DNA of 64,000 bases from G963665925 sp963665925. Its GTDB lineage: Bacteria; Bacillota; Clostridia; Peptostreptococcales; Acidaminobacteraceae. The position numbers were made by a program, and so were the translations under genes. The DNA is taken from contig OY762511.1 in the NCBI GenBank assembly GCA_963665925.1, positions 1,488,001 through 1,552,000 on the forward strand. Reading direction: 5' to 3'. The notes beneath the pieces are model-generated. The model made no database searches and had not been told where the DNA came from. It was given only the letters and a program-made list of their open reading frames with translations. Numbering within the stretch: the stretch's first letter is position 1; every line of letters starts with the position of its first letter. Positions 24,554-33,758 of the stretch are shown here, in pieces.

Positions 24554-26065
24554 ATGCAAGATATCATATATGGATTTATTAATGCAGTTGCCCCTGTGAA
24601 CTTGCTTGCAGCGTTTCTGAGTGTTGCAGCAGGTATTGTTGTTGGAGGTCTACCCGGTCTATCAGCCGCTATGGGTGTTGCACTTCTGATTCCGATGACA
24701 TTTACCATGCCAGCTGAAACCGGACTCATTGCACTGGCTGGTGTCTACTGCGGGGCGATTTTTGGAGGCTCTATTTCAGCCATTCTCATTCATACGCCGG
24801 GGACTCCGGCTGCTGCTGCAACAGCCATTGACGGGTACCAGATGACTCTCAAGGGCAAGGCGGGTAAAGCACTGGGAACAGCAGCAACCTCTTCTTTCGG
24901 GGGTGCAATGATCAGTGCCGTGGCACTTTATTTCTTCTCACCGCTGCTTGCAAAGCTAGCACTTAAATTTGGCCCGGCGGAGTATTTCTGGTTGTCGATT
25001 TTCGGACTAACCATCATTGCAGGTGTAAGTTCAAAATCACTTGTGAAAGGACTCCTATCTGGTGCCATTGGTCTCATGATCTCCACAGTGGGTATGGACC
25101 CGATGATGGGAAGACCAAGATTCACCATGGATATTGTCAACCTGATTTCAGGCGTACCCTTCACAGCAACCCTGATTGGACTATTCAGCATGTCGCAGGT
25201 TCTGATGCTTGCGGAATCATACATCAAGGGCAAAAAGGAAGTGCACGATTTTGATGATAAGGTGACGCTTTCAAGAAAAGAAATCAAGAGTCTGACGCCA
25301 ATTATTGCGCGTTCAGGTGTACTTGGAAGTATAATTGGAATTCTGCCGGGTGCAGGTGCGACAATTGCCGCATTTGTCGGCTATAACGAAGCAAGACGTT
25401 TCTCAAAAGACAAAGAGTCCTTCGGAAAGGGCTCCATTGAAGGTGTGTGTGGAGCAGAGGCAGCAAACAATGCCGTAACTGGCGGGTCGCTTATTCCAAC
25501 ACTGACACTGGGAATACCGGGTAACAGTGTAACGGCGGTACTGCTCGGGGGACTTCTGATCAAGGGGCTGCAACCGGGACCAGACCTATTTACACTGCAT
25601 GCAAAAACAACCTATACATTCTTTGCAGGTTTTATTATTGTAAACTGCTTCATGCTATTGCTGGGCCTATACGGCGCCAAGTACTTTGCAAAGATTTCCC
25701 TTGTTAAGGATACCTATCTGATTCCAGTCATATTCGCACTCAGTGTGATTGGATCCTATGCTATCAACAACCAGGTATTTGACGTTTGGGTCATGTTCCT
25801 CTTTGGTCTTGTCGGCTATCTGTTCAAAAAGTTTGGTCTGAATCCAGCGGCAGTGGTTCTGGCACTTATTCTCGGTCCGATTGGCGAGACAGGCCTTAAA
25901 CGAACGCTAATCTTAAGTGGCGGTTCTTACGGTGCCTTATTTACAAGTCCGCTGAGCCTGCTGCTTGTGACACTCAGCCTTGTGTCAGTGCTTTCGCCAT
26001 TCATCATGCAGGCGATTTCGGCGAGAAAGGATGCTGCACCAGAGGTCGCAGCACAGAATAACTGA
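24554..26065 (+). CDS. tctA: Tripartite tricarboxylate transporter large permease (TctA family)
   Basis: The 503-residue, roughly 11-12 segment permease of the TTT system, driven by an ion gradient. VGGLPGLSAAMGVALLIP near the N-terminus and ILPGAGATIAAFVGYNEARR near the middle are the two family repeats. AAGGAG precedes the ATG at 24554. Its TGA overlaps the next ATG, so the MgtC-like gene is in the same transcription unit. Confidence 0.93.
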   Translation: MQDIIYGFINAVAPVNLLAAFLSVAAGIVVGGLPGLSAAMGVALLIPMTFTMPAETGLIALAGVYCGAIFGGSISAILIHTPGTPAAAATAIDGYQMTLKGKAGKALGTAATSSFGGAMISAVALYFFSPLLAKLALKFGPAEYFWLSIFGLTIIAGVSSKSLVKGLLSGAIGLMISTVGMDPMMGRPRFTMDIVNLISGVPFTATLIGLFSMSQVLMLAESYIKGKKEVHDFDDKVTLSRKEIKSLTPIIARSGVLGSIIGILPGAGATIAAFVGYNEARRFSKDKESFGKGSIEGVCGAEAANNAVTGGSLIPTLTLGIPGNSVTAVLLGGLLIKGLQPGPDLFTLHAKTTYTFFAGFIIVNCFMLLLGLYGAKYFAKISLVKDTYLIPVIFALSVIGSYAINNQVFDVWVMFLFGLVGYLFKKFGLNPAAVVLALILGPIGETGLKRTLILSGGSYGALFTSPLSLLLVTLSLVSVLSPFIMQAISARKDAAPEVAAQNN

Positions 26066-26715
26066 TGACCTTTGAGCAAGAAATTGTATTTAAGTTTTCC
26101 CTGGCAATCCTATGCGGCGGTATTATCGGATTTGAGCGTGAAAAGCGCAAGAAGATGGGCGGTTTCAGAACCCATATTCTGATTGCGCTGGGATCAGCCC
26201 TTGTCATGATGGTTTCACAGTATGGTGTATTTGAACTGGATCCAGCGCGTCTTGCAGCTCAGGTTGTAAGTGGCGTAGGGTTTCTGGGCACTGGAACCAT
26301 ATTAAGAGACAAAGGGGGAATCAGTGGTCTGACGACTGCGGCGAGTTTATGGGTTACTGCAGGCATTGGACTGGCAGTTGGGCATGAATTCTATTTTGGG
26401 GCGATTGCAGCTACGTGCGCGGTGATGTTCTCCCTGGCACCGCTCTCCTTCTTCAGTAATCGCGCCGCACGAAGTTCTACCCGTTTACTCATTGAAGCCG
26501 AAAATCGCCGCGGACTCATCAATGAAATCACAAAAATCTATGTGGCATATGAAATTGATATACACGACATCCGATTCAAGCATATTGAGCAGGAAGACAT
26601 ATCGAATCTTCTAATAACGATTGTTTCGGAAACGATTTGTCCAGAGGACATTGATTCAATCGTACAGGCCATTGAATCCATAAAGTCAGTAGAACAAAGC
26701 AAGATTATCATTTAA
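26065..26715 (+). CDS. MgtC/SapB family membrane protein
   Basis: A 216-residue protein with an N-terminal membrane domain carrying the MgtC signature (GGIIGFEREKRKKMGGFRTH, then LRDKGGISGLTTAASLWVTAG). Its C-terminal cytosolic domain is ACT-like. MgtC proteins help cells cope with low magnesium or acid stress; the molecular activity is debated. The ATG overlaps the tctA stop (TGATG). Co-transcription with a tricarboxylate transporter suggests a link to metal-citrate uptake, but this is inference only. Confidence 0.85.
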   Translation: MTFEQEIVFKFSLAILCGGIIGFEREKRKKMGGFRTHILIALGSALVMMVSQYGVFELDPARLAAQVVSGVGFLGTGTILRDKGGISGLTTAASLWVTAGIGLAVGHEFYFGAIAATCAVMFSLAPLSFFSNRAARSSTRLLIEAENRRGLINEITKIYVAYEIDIHDIRFKHIEQEDISNLLITIVSETICPEDIDSIVQAIESIKSVEQSKIII

Positions 26716-26733
26716 TTTCTCCTTCTCCATAAG

Positions 26734-26772
26734 TAAGGTGCCAAATGGGAAACCATAGGCACCTTATTTTTA
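26734..26772 (+). terminator. Terminator after the tct-mgtC unit
   Basis: AAGGTGCC (26735-26742) pairs with GGCACCTT (26758-26765), followed by ATTTTT. Confidence 0.85.
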
Positions 26773-26839
26773 CGCAGGGTGTGTGTGTGCCTTGAAAATA
26801 CGATATAATGGTGAGAGAAGCTAAATTCAGGAGGTTCAC

Positions 26840-27550
26840 ATGGCAAAAAAAATACTCGTCGTCGATGACGAACCCAATATACTGACACTCTTAAAAATGA
26901 ATCTTGAAATGAACCGGTATGAGGTCATAACTGCAGAAACAGGACATGAAGCCATTGAGTTGGCGACACAGGAACATCCGGATCTGATTCTGCTTGACCT
27001 CATGCTTCCCGATATGGATGGCACCAGTGTTTGTCAGCGCATAAGAACAGTGCCTCAGACGCGGGTGATTCCAATTATCATGCTGACTGCCAAGACCGAT
27101 GAAACGGATATGATTATTGGACTTGAAGTTGGAGCAGATGACTACATAACAAAACCCTTCAGTATTCGCGAGGTTGTGACACGTATCAAAGTGCTTTTCA
27201 GAAGGATTGACGAGTTCGTAAACGAGGCGTCCGCTGAAACCACCTCAGATAAGTCAGAGGTGTCTATACATGATATGACCATTGATAAGAAAGCACTGGA
27301 AATCAGAATCAAGGGCACACTTGTTGACCTGACACGGATGGAGTACAAAATTATATTGTATTTGGCTGAAAATCGGCAGCGTGTGGTTTCGCGCCATGAG
27401 CTTGTTGAGGCGCTCATTGAAAAGGACAAAAAACCAGACGAGAAAAGCCTGAATGTCCACATATGGAATATCAGAAAAAAGCTTGACCAATACAGAGCGG
27501 GTATGGATTATATTGAAACCATACGCGGTGTAGGATATAGGATGCCTTAA
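26840..27550 (+). CDS. OmpR/PhoP-family response regulator
   Basis: A 236-residue regulator. The receiver domain is at residues 5-115, with acidic DDE at 9-11, phosphoacceptor Asp53 (LILLDLMLPD), the Thr83 switch residue and Lys105 (TKPF). The winged-helix DNA-binding domain follows from about residue 140 (VDLTRMEYKIILYLAEN, ending GVGYRMP). A TATAAT at 26804 lies upstream with a poor -35. The kinase gene starts 3 bases after its stop, so they form one system. It is PhoP-like, but its signal is unknown. Confidence 0.93.
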   Translation: MAKKILVVDDEPNILTLLKMNLEMNRYEVITAETGHEAIELATQEHPDLILLDLMLPDMDGTSVCQRIRTVPQTRVIPIIMLTAKTDETDMIIGLEVGADDYITKPFSIREVVTRIKVLFRRIDEFVNEASAETTSDKSEVSIHDMTIDKKALEIRIKGTLVDLTRMEYKIILYLAENRQRVVSRHELVEALIEKDKKPDEKSLNVHIWNIRKKLDQYRAGMDYIETIRGVGYRMP

Positions 27551-27553
27551 ATT

Positions 27554-29317
27554 ATGAAAAAGAAACTCATTCGATTGATTCTCTGGATTATTACCATTCA
27601 AATTATCGTCTCCGGGGTGCTCATCGCCTATGTATCGTGGGATTCCAACATGAAAGAGCTCAGTCGTGACCACAGCATGAAAATGAGTTATATAGCTGAG
27701 GCGCTCGACATCACACAGTCCAATGGGACCTTTATCAACTATCATCATTTTGTGCAGAAAATGAGTGCGTTGAAAAACGTGCGCGTCACCCTCTATGACG
27801 CCACCGGCTATTTCCTTGCCGATTCACTAAACAACACCCTTCTTTTTCAAAAGGAAATAGAGCCTGAAATCAAACGCGTCCTTTCTGGAGAAACAGGGGA
27901 TGCGACCCGCATCGACAAGTTCACAAAGCAGCTGTCGTATTATACGGCCAGTCACATATACAGCAATGGACAAAACTACATTCTCGTTCTGTCCAGTTCC
28001 ATCGAGGTCCTAAGATCAGAACTGATGCTGCTTGTCAGGCATATTACCCTGGCAATCATCATTGGAATCCTGATTGCACTTTCTACAGGTTACCGGTTTA
28101 TAAACCAGTATACGGAACCTATTATACGTTTAAAGGAGTCTGCCAACACCATAGCTGATGGACAATATGAATACGAACTTGATACATCTGCAAAGGATGA
28201 GGTGGGAGAGCTGGCTTATGCCTTTGGGAAAATGACAGACTCAGTCAGGTCCGCTGTAACAGAGCTTAGTGAAAGCAATGCCCACATGAATGCCATCATT
28301 CATGAAATGTTCGGGGGACTTATCGGCATCGATCTCGATGACCGCGTCTTCCTGATCAATCCCATCGCAGAAAAGCTGCTGGAGCTCAGACATAACAAGT
28401 CTGTAGAAAAAGACTACAAAGGACTTGGTCTGCCACCGGCAATTCTTGAGTCCATTGATGAAGTGAAGTACAAGCAGCATGAGACAAGGCACCGAATGAC
28501 CCTTGATAACGGCATGGTGATGATTGTTCAAAACGCCCCGATTCGAAAGGAAAGTGGTGATCTGATTGGTTATGTCATCGTCATGTTTGATATAACCGAA
28601 AAGACACAGCTCGCTGAAATGCAAAGAGCTTTCTTTACGAATGTCTCCCATGAAATCCGAACGCCGCTCACTTCCATACAAGGCTTTATTGAAACCCTTG
28701 AAAGCTACAGAAACTTGTCTGATGAAAACATGGATGCAATATTGAAAATCATGCAGGCGGAGTCACAGCGCCTGAGTGGTCTTCTTGATACAATCATGGA
28801 TATAGCGCGCTTTGATACAAAGCAGGAAGCTCCTGAGAAAAGGGCTTTTGATTTGGAGGCGGCAGTTCATAGTGTCGTTGAGGATCATAAGCATCTTGCC
28901 CAGACAAGGCAGATGACCATTGAAATAAGTCGTGAAAACTTTGAGACAGGTAGCGCTGGTCAAGGGGTTCAGAATCGTGAGTATGTTGAAATCATTCTGT
29001 CGAACCTGCTGAGCAATGCCATTAAGTACGGGGAAGCTGGAAGCTGTATTGACCTGATTATACGCTCAGAAAGTGCGGGAATAGTGATTTCCGTTTCTGA
29101 TAAGGGGCCGGGTATAGCCTGTGATGATCTTGAAAAGATTTTCCATAGATTTTATCGGTGCGATTTGTCTCGCAACTCAAGAACGCCAGGATATGGTTTG
29201 GGTCTCTATATTGCCAAGACCCTCAGCGAGGCGTCTGGAATGCAGCTCGATGTCGTGTCAGAGCTTGGGGTTGGTACAAGCTTTACACTTAGGTACATTG
29301 AGCGTGTGCAGGCGTGA
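27554..29317 (+). CDS. PhoR-like sensor histidine kinase
   Basis: A 587-residue membrane kinase. TM1 is at about 7-28, an extracytoplasmic sensor at 30-155, TM2 at about 160-182, then HAMP, a PAS domain (about 240-350), HisKA with the phosphorylated His near residue 365 (FFTNVSHEIRTPLTSIQGF) and HATPase_c (about 475-585, SDKGPGIACDDLEKIFHRFY). The architecture is that of PhoR/ResE/WalK kinases. It pairs with the regulator just upstream. No phosphate-transport genes are nearby, so phosphate sensing is not supported by context. Confidence 0.93.
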   Translation: MKKKLIRLILWIITIQIIVSGVLIAYVSWDSNMKELSRDHSMKMSYIAEALDITQSNGTFINYHHFVQKMSALKNVRVTLYDATGYFLADSLNNTLLFQKEIEPEIKRVLSGETGDATRIDKFTKQLSYYTASHIYSNGQNYILVLSSSIEVLRSELMLLVRHITLAIIIGILIALSTGYRFINQYTEPIIRLKESANTIADGQYEYELDTSAKDEVGELAYAFGKMTDSVRSAVTELSESNAHMNAIIHEMFGGLIGIDLDDRVFLINPIAEKLLELRHNKSVEKDYKGLGLPPAILESIDEVKYKQHETRHRMTLDNGMVMIVQNAPIRKESGDLIGYVIVMFDITEKTQLAEMQRAFFTNVSHEIRTPLTSIQGFIETLESYRNLSDENMDAILKIMQAESQRLSGLLDTIMDIARFDTKQEAPEKRAFDLEAAVHSVVEDHKHLAQTRQMTIEISRENFETGSAGQGVQNREYVEIILSNLLSNAIKYGEAGSCIDLIIRSESAGIVISVSDKGPGIACDDLEKIFHRFYRCDLSRNSRTPGYGLGLYIAKTLSEASGMQLDVVSELGVGTSFTLRYIERVQA

Positions 29318-29364
29318 GGTGGAAATGCCTGTGGAGAGCCTTAAAGAGAAGTCTGTGAGCAGAT

Positions 29365-29488
29365 AAAGAACACCCAGCAATCTTGCGATTGCTGTGGTCG
29401 CTGACGCGGCAGGTACTACAATGAATAGAAGCTCCAAAATGAATTCAGATTCGTTTGGGAGCTTTTTTCATTGTAGTGCTGTTCTTTG
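29365..29488 (+). repeat. Dispersed structured repeat, copy C
   Basis: This 124-base element starts AAAGAACAC and ends GTGCTGTTCTTTG, giving imperfect terminal inverted repeats. Between them lie the GCAATC/GATTGC hairpin (29378-29392), GGTCGCTGACGCGGC, and a long stem of CTACAATGAA (29416-29425) with TTCATTGTAG (29467-29476) enclosing GAAGCTCC/GGGAGCTT and TTTTTT. It probably also terminates the kinase transcript. No flanking duplication is clear. Confidence 0.7.
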
Positions 29489-29504
29489 TTTTCACGAAAA
29501 AAAA

Positions 29505-29640
29505 AACACATTTGCGAGGAAATGTGTTTTAGAGTTTCTACTACTATTTAACAAGAAGAGCTGTATATAAATTTGATAGATTAAGAAATAAGCTGAATTT
29601 CCAGATCCAATCGGGCAAATTGTTCTGGAAGCTTTTTTGA
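29505..29640 (+). terminator. Two further hairpins upstream of the ecf genes
   Basis: AAAACACATTT/AAATGTGTTTT at about 29505-29532 and TTCCAGA/TCTGGAA at about 29598-29626, the second followed by TTTTTT near 29632. Both could be terminators on either strand. Between them and the ecf promoter I see no gene. Confidence 0.45.
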
Positions 29641-29784
29641 TACTCTTATTCTATAGCATAGAGGTCAAGAAATATTATCATAGCGGTTACAAAGAAGTTA
29701 CTAAAAGGTAACAAGACCGATCTTTTTTGAGCCTGCGACTATTGTCCAGTGTTTAAATAAATGTGAACAAAACCGGCAAGGACG

Positions 29785-29813
29785 TTGTTCCTATTTCATA
29801 TTAAAGGTATAAT
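29785..29813 (+). promoter_or_regulatory. Promoter of the ecfA1-ecfA2-ecfT-truA unit
   Basis: TTGTTC (29785-29790), 17 bases and TATAAT (29808-29813), 36 bases before the ecfA1 start. Confidence 0.7.
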
Positions 29814-29848
29814 GGGTTGATGAGAATAAGAGAAAGTGTGGTACTCAC

Positions 29849-30676
29849 ATGATTAGAAGTGAAAACCTTAAATTTCAATATAAGAGAGAGAACCATGAGA
29901 CCATAGCACTTGATGGCTTGAACCTTGATATAGAGAAGGGAAGCTTTACGGTGATCATTGGTCACAATGGCTCCGGGAAGTCAACGTTCGCAAAACTCGC
30001 AAACGGAATCCTCTTGCCGAGTGGGGGATCAATATATGTAAATGGCATGGATACAAAAGACCATGAAAAAATATGGGATATTCGAAAGACAGCAGGTATG
30101 GTTTTTCAAAATCCAGACAATCAGATTGTCGCGACCATCGTCGAAGAAGATGTAGCTTTTGGTCCTGAAAACCTTGGAATTCCGTCGGATGGCATTAGGC
30201 AGCGTGTGGATGAAGCACTGAGTGCTGTCGGCATGTATGAGCATCGACAAAAGCCGCCGCATCTCCTTTCGGGTGGACAGAAACAGCGTATTGCCATTGC
30301 AGGCATACTCGCCATGAAACCGGACTGCATCATTCTGGATGAACCGACTGCAATGCTTGATCCATCAGGACGAAAAGAAGTTGTTGAGACCATCAAGCGC
30401 CTGAACAAGGAAGAAAATATGACTATTATCCATATCACCCACTACATGGACGAGGCTGTCGATGCAGATCGAGTCATTGTTATGGAGCGTGGGGTGAAAC
30501 TTCTTGAGGGCACACCAGGACAAGTGTTCTCCAATGTAGAGGCACTTCAGGAGATGGGGCTGGATGTACCGCAGGTAACCCTTCTTGCCCATGAACTGAG
30601 AAAAGCCGGCGTAGACATACGCGAAGATATTTTAACGGTAGAAGAGATGGAGAAAGAGCTATGTCAATTCTTGTAG
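29849..30676 (+). CDS. ecfA1: Energy-coupling factor transporter ATPase EcfA1
   Basis: One of the two ATPases that drive ECF vitamin transporters. It is 275 residues, with Walker A GHNGSGKST (about residue 38), the Q-loop VFQNPDNQ, signature LSGGQKQR and Walker B CIILDEPT. The VFQNPDNQIVATIVEEDVAF stretch is typical of the A1 subunit. It overlaps ecfA2 by 16 bases. Substrate-binding S components are presumably encoded elsewhere and share this module. Confidence 0.95.
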   Translation: MIRSENLKFQYKRENHETIALDGLNLDIEKGSFTVIIGHNGSGKSTFAKLANGILLPSGGSIYVNGMDTKDHEKIWDIRKTAGMVFQNPDNQIVATIVEEDVAFGPENLGIPSDGIRQRVDEALSAVGMYEHRQKPPHLLSGGQKQRIAIAGILAMKPDCIILDEPTAMLDPSGRKEVVETIKRLNKEENMTIIHITHYMDEAVDADRVIVMERGVKLLEGTPGQVFSNVEALQEMGLDVPQVTLLAHELRKAGVDIREDILTVEEMEKELCQFL

Positions 30677-31524
30677 AAAACTTAAATCATATATACGACA
30701 TAGGAAGTCCTTATGAAACAGCAGCCCTAAAAGATGTGACCCTGCAGATTGAAGCAGGTGAGTTCATAGGCCTGATTGGGCATACTGGCTCTGGAAAATC
30801 GACACTTATTCAGCATCTGAATGGTCTCTTAAAGCCGACAGGTGGTCGAATTGTTATAAATGGTCTTGATTTGACAGCAAAGGGAACCAAACTCAACGAG
30901 ATTCGAAAAAAAGTTGGTTTGGTGTTCCAGTATCCGGAATATCAGCTTTTCGAAGAAACAGTTGAAAAGGACGTTGCATTTGGACCGACAAATCTGGGTC
31001 TTTCACAGGAAGTCGTTGCACAGCGTGTGAAGGAAGCCATTGAGCTGGTAGGTCTTGATTATGATGAAATCAGACACAAGTCGCCATTTGAACTTTCAGG
31101 GGGTCAGAAAAGACGTGTCGCCATTGCTGGCGTGCTCTCCATGAATCCTGAAGTCCTCATACTTGACGAGCCCACGGCAGGACTTGACCCGAGAGGCCGT
31201 GACGAGATACTGGGTCAAATCAAGAAGCTTCATGCAGAAAGAAACATAACCGTTATTCTTGTTTCACATAGCATGGAAGATGTGGCCCGTATGGCGAATC
31301 GACTGATTGTTATGGACAAAGGGCAGATTTCACTCGAGGGTCCGCCAAGTCAAGTCTTTCTGTACGATGACAAACTGGAGGCCATTGGTCTTGGCGTTCC
31401 GCAGATTACAAAGCTGACACGTGCACTTAGAGAAAGCGGCTTCAGCATACCGAGTGGCATCATCACCGTCGAGGAAGCAAGAGTTGCCCTCCTTAAGCTC
31501 ATAAAGGAGAAGAAAAATGCTTAG
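30661..31524 (+). CDS. ecfA2: Energy-coupling factor transporter ATPase EcfA2
   Basis: The second ECF ATPase, 287 residues. Walker A GHTGSGKST, the Q-loop VFQYPEYQLFEETVEKDVAF (YPEYQLF is typical of A2), signature LSGGQKRR and Walker B VLILDEPTAGLD are present. It overlaps both neighbours (16 bases with ecfA1, 8 with ecfT). Confidence 0.95.
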   Translation: MSILVENLNHIYDIGSPYETAALKDVTLQIEAGEFIGLIGHTGSGKSTLIQHLNGLLKPTGGRIVINGLDLTAKGTKLNEIRKKVGLVFQYPEYQLFEETVEKDVAFGPTNLGLSQEVVAQRVKEAIELVGLDYDEIRHKSPFELSGGQKRRVAIAGVLSMNPEVLILDEPTAGLDPRGRDEILGQIKKLHAERNITVILVSHSMEDVARMANRLIVMDKGQISLEGPPSQVFLYDDKLEAIGLGVPQITKLTRALRESGFSIPSGIITVEEARVALLKLIKEKKNA

Positions 31525-32317
31525 AGATATTACAGTCGGCCAGTATTATCCAACAACCTCGTTTGTGCATAAGCTGGACCCGAGATTTAAAATACTATGC
31601 GCCTTCGCCTATATCACAACACTGTTTATGGTCGATGCGTTGACGAGCTATCTTATTGTCCTGGGCTTTCTTGGTGTGGCGGTCCACTTTTCAAAGGTAC
31701 CCGTACGCTATATGCTCAGAGGTCTTAAACCGATTATGTTCATCATCATATTCGCGTTTACAATCAATATATTCCTCACACCGGGTGAGATTCTTGTGCA
31801 GTTTGGCTTTATAAAAATAACGCTACAAGGCGTTTTACAAGCTCTGTTCATGGCATTCAGACTGATATTTTTAATTCTGGGAACATCACTCTTGACGCTC
31901 ACAACCTCACCGATAGAGCTTACAGACGGACTGGAGAGACTGCTGGGTCCATTTAAGAAAATCGGTGTGCCGGCACATGAACTGGCAATGATGATGACAA
32001 TTGCCCTTCGATTCATTCCAACCCTGCTTGAAGAGACCGATAAGATCATGAAAGCTCAGATGGCGCGTGGTGCTGACTTTGAAAGTGGCAACATAGTGGC
32101 GCGGGCAAAAAGCCTGATTCCACTGCTGGTGCCCCTTTTTATCAGTGCTTTCAGACGTGCCGATGAACTGGCAATGGCCATGGAAGCCAGATGCTACCGC
32201 GGCGGTGAGAATCGTACACGACTCAAGGTACTCAAGTATACGCATAGAGACGTGATTGGACTCGCGAGCTTTGTAGTATACATCGCAGTGATGGTCAGCG
32301 TGCAGATTGTATTTTAG
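31517..32317 (+). CDS. ecfT: Energy-coupling factor transporter transmembrane protein EcfT
   Basis: The 266-residue scaffold of ECF transporters, which connects ATPases to substrate-binding subunits. Five to six hydrophobic segments are followed by coupling helices with the signatures MMTIALRFIPTLLEETD and AMEARCYRGG, where the Ala-Arg pair of the ATPase-docking motif lies. It overlaps ecfA2 and is 8 bases from truA. Confidence 0.94.
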   Translation: MLRDITVGQYYPTTSFVHKLDPRFKILCAFAYITTLFMVDALTSYLIVLGFLGVAVHFSKVPVRYMLRGLKPIMFIIIFAFTINIFLTPGEILVQFGFIKITLQGVLQALFMAFRLIFLILGTSLLTLTTSPIELTDGLERLLGPFKKIGVPAHELAMMMTIALRFIPTLLEETDKIMKAQMARGADFESGNIVARAKSLIPLLVPLFISAFRRADELAMAMEARCYRGGENRTRLKVLKYTHRDVIGLASFVVYIAVMVSVQIVF

Positions 32318-32325
32318 GAGGCAGC

Positions 32326-33093
32326 ATGAACATCAAAATCACAATAGAATATGATGGCGGCGAGTTCTATGGATGGCAAACTCAGCCCAAGTTCAGAACG
32401 GTACAGGGAGAGATCACACGTGTGCTGAGCCGGATGGCCGGACAGGAAGTTCTGATAGAAGGATCTGGACGGACAGACGGAGGTGTGCATGCCTTTGGTC
32501 AGGTCGCATCCTTTGACTGGACAGGAAAAATTCCGGTCAAGAAGCTGCAGTATGTTCTCAATCACAGATTGCCGGGTGATATTTATATTAAATCCTTAGA
32601 GCCCGTTCCGTCTGATTTTCATGCGCGTTTTTCTGCAATAGGAAAGAGCTATACTTATAAGCTCTTCAAATCGGACCGCAGAAAGCCTATGCGACGTAGA
32701 CACGCCTATCGTGTTCCAGAAAATATCGATGTCGATAAAATGCGGGAAGCTGCGCAGCATGTTGTAGGAAAGCATGATTTCAAGGCATTTATGGCAAGTG
32801 GCAGCTTTGTGACCAATACAGTGCGCACTATTTACAAAGTGGACATTAAGGAAATAGACGATGAAATCCATCTTGTTTTCTATGGAAATGGCTTCCTTTA
32901 TAATATGGTACGCATTCTAGCGGGAATGTTTGTGGATATAGGTGTTGGCAAAAAATCGCCAGCGGATGTTCCGGATATCATTAAAGAGGAAGATCGTACA
33001 CGCGTTAAGCATACTGCAGCAGCGGAAGGCTTATACCTGAGCGAGGTATACTATTCAAAGGAAGCACTTGATAAGGCGCTAAGGAATGCATAG
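32326..33093 (+). CDS. truA: tRNA pseudouridine(38-40) synthase TruA
   Basis: Makes pseudouridine at positions 38-40 of tRNA. It is 255 residues. The catalytic Asp lies in GSGRTDGGVHAFGQVA. Other signatures are YDGGEFYGWQTQP at the start and NGFLYNMVRILAGMFVDIG near the end. TAGGAGG precedes the ATG. The order ecfT-truA-rplM-rpsI is conserved in Firmicutes. Confidence 0.96.
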   Translation: MNIKITIEYDGGEFYGWQTQPKFRTVQGEITRVLSRMAGQEVLIEGSGRTDGGVHAFGQVASFDWTGKIPVKKLQYVLNHRLPGDIYIKSLEPVPSDFHARFSAIGKSYTYKLFKSDRRKPMRRRHAYRVPENIDVDKMREAAQHVVGKHDFKAFMASGSFVTNTVRTIYKVDIKEIDDEIHLVFYGNGFLYNMVRILAGMFVDIGVGKKSPADVPDIIKEEDRTRVKHTAAAEGLYLSEVYYSKEALDKALRNA

Positions 33094-33177
33094 CTCGAAG
33101 TTGTGCGTCTTGAGAAGGCAGTAGAACTGGCTCCAGTGAGCACTACGCAAAAAAGTCAAATTTAATCACGAAATTAC

Positions 33178-33206
33178 TTGACGAAAATAACAGCGTGTAT
33201 TAGAAT
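33178..33206 (+). promoter_or_regulatory. Promoter of rplM-rpsI
   Basis: TTGACG (33178-33183), 17 bases and TAGAAT (33201-33206). Confidence 0.8.
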
Positions 33207-33209
33207 ATA

Positions 33210-33290
33210 TATGTTCTGTGTCCACATGGAAAAGTTAATTAAAACCCTTTATGCCCCGGGTTTTGACAAATAGACGAAACGGTGAAATAA
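33210..33290 (+). promoter_or_regulatory. Possible L13 leader upstream of rplM
   Basis: The 95-base untranslated leader contains AAAACCC/GGGTTTT (about 33240-33264) around TTTATGCCCC. Firmicutes rplM leaders are known to carry a conserved autoregulatory hairpin; position and size fit, but I could not confirm the motif. Confidence 0.35.
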
Positions 33291-33309
33291 TTCGCAAGGA
33301 GGAACTTCC

Positions 33310-33738
33310 ATGAAGTCGTACATCGCTAAGCCACATGAAGTGGAAAGAAAATGGTACGTAGTAGATGCTGAAGGTAAAACTTTAGGTCGTATGGCATCTG
33401 AAGTAGCATCAGTACTAAGAGGTAAGCACAAGCCAACATATACACCACACGTAGATACAGGTGATTATGTAATCATCATTAATGCAGATAAGGTTGTATT
33501 GACTGGTAAAAAACTAGACCAGAAAATGTTCAGATGGCACACAGGTTACGTTGGCCATATGAAAGAGAGAACATACCGTCAAATGATGGATACTAAGCCT
33601 CAAAAGGTAGTATTCGAAGCAGTTAAAGGTATGCTTCCACATAACTCTCTTGGTCGTTCAATGGTTAAGAAACTTAGAGTATACGCTGGTACTGAGCACG
33701 GTCACGAAGCTCAAGTTCCAGAAGTACTGGAAATATAG
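33310..33738 (+). CDS. rplM: 50S ribosomal protein L13
   Basis: L13 is an early 50S assembly protein, 142 residues. ERKWYVVDAEGKTLGRMASE, RGKHKPTYTPHVDTGDYVI and GMLPHNSLGRSMVKKL are signatures. CAAGGAGG precedes the ATG. Confidence 0.97.
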   Translation: MKSYIAKPHEVERKWYVVDAEGKTLGRMASEVASVLRGKHKPTYTPHVDTGDYVIIINADKVVLTGKKLDQKMFRWHTGYVGHMKERTYRQMMDTKPQKVVFEAVKGMLPHNSLGRSMVKKLRVYAGTEHGHEAQVPEVLEI

Positions 33739-33758
33739 TCGTAGGGAGGGAATAGACA

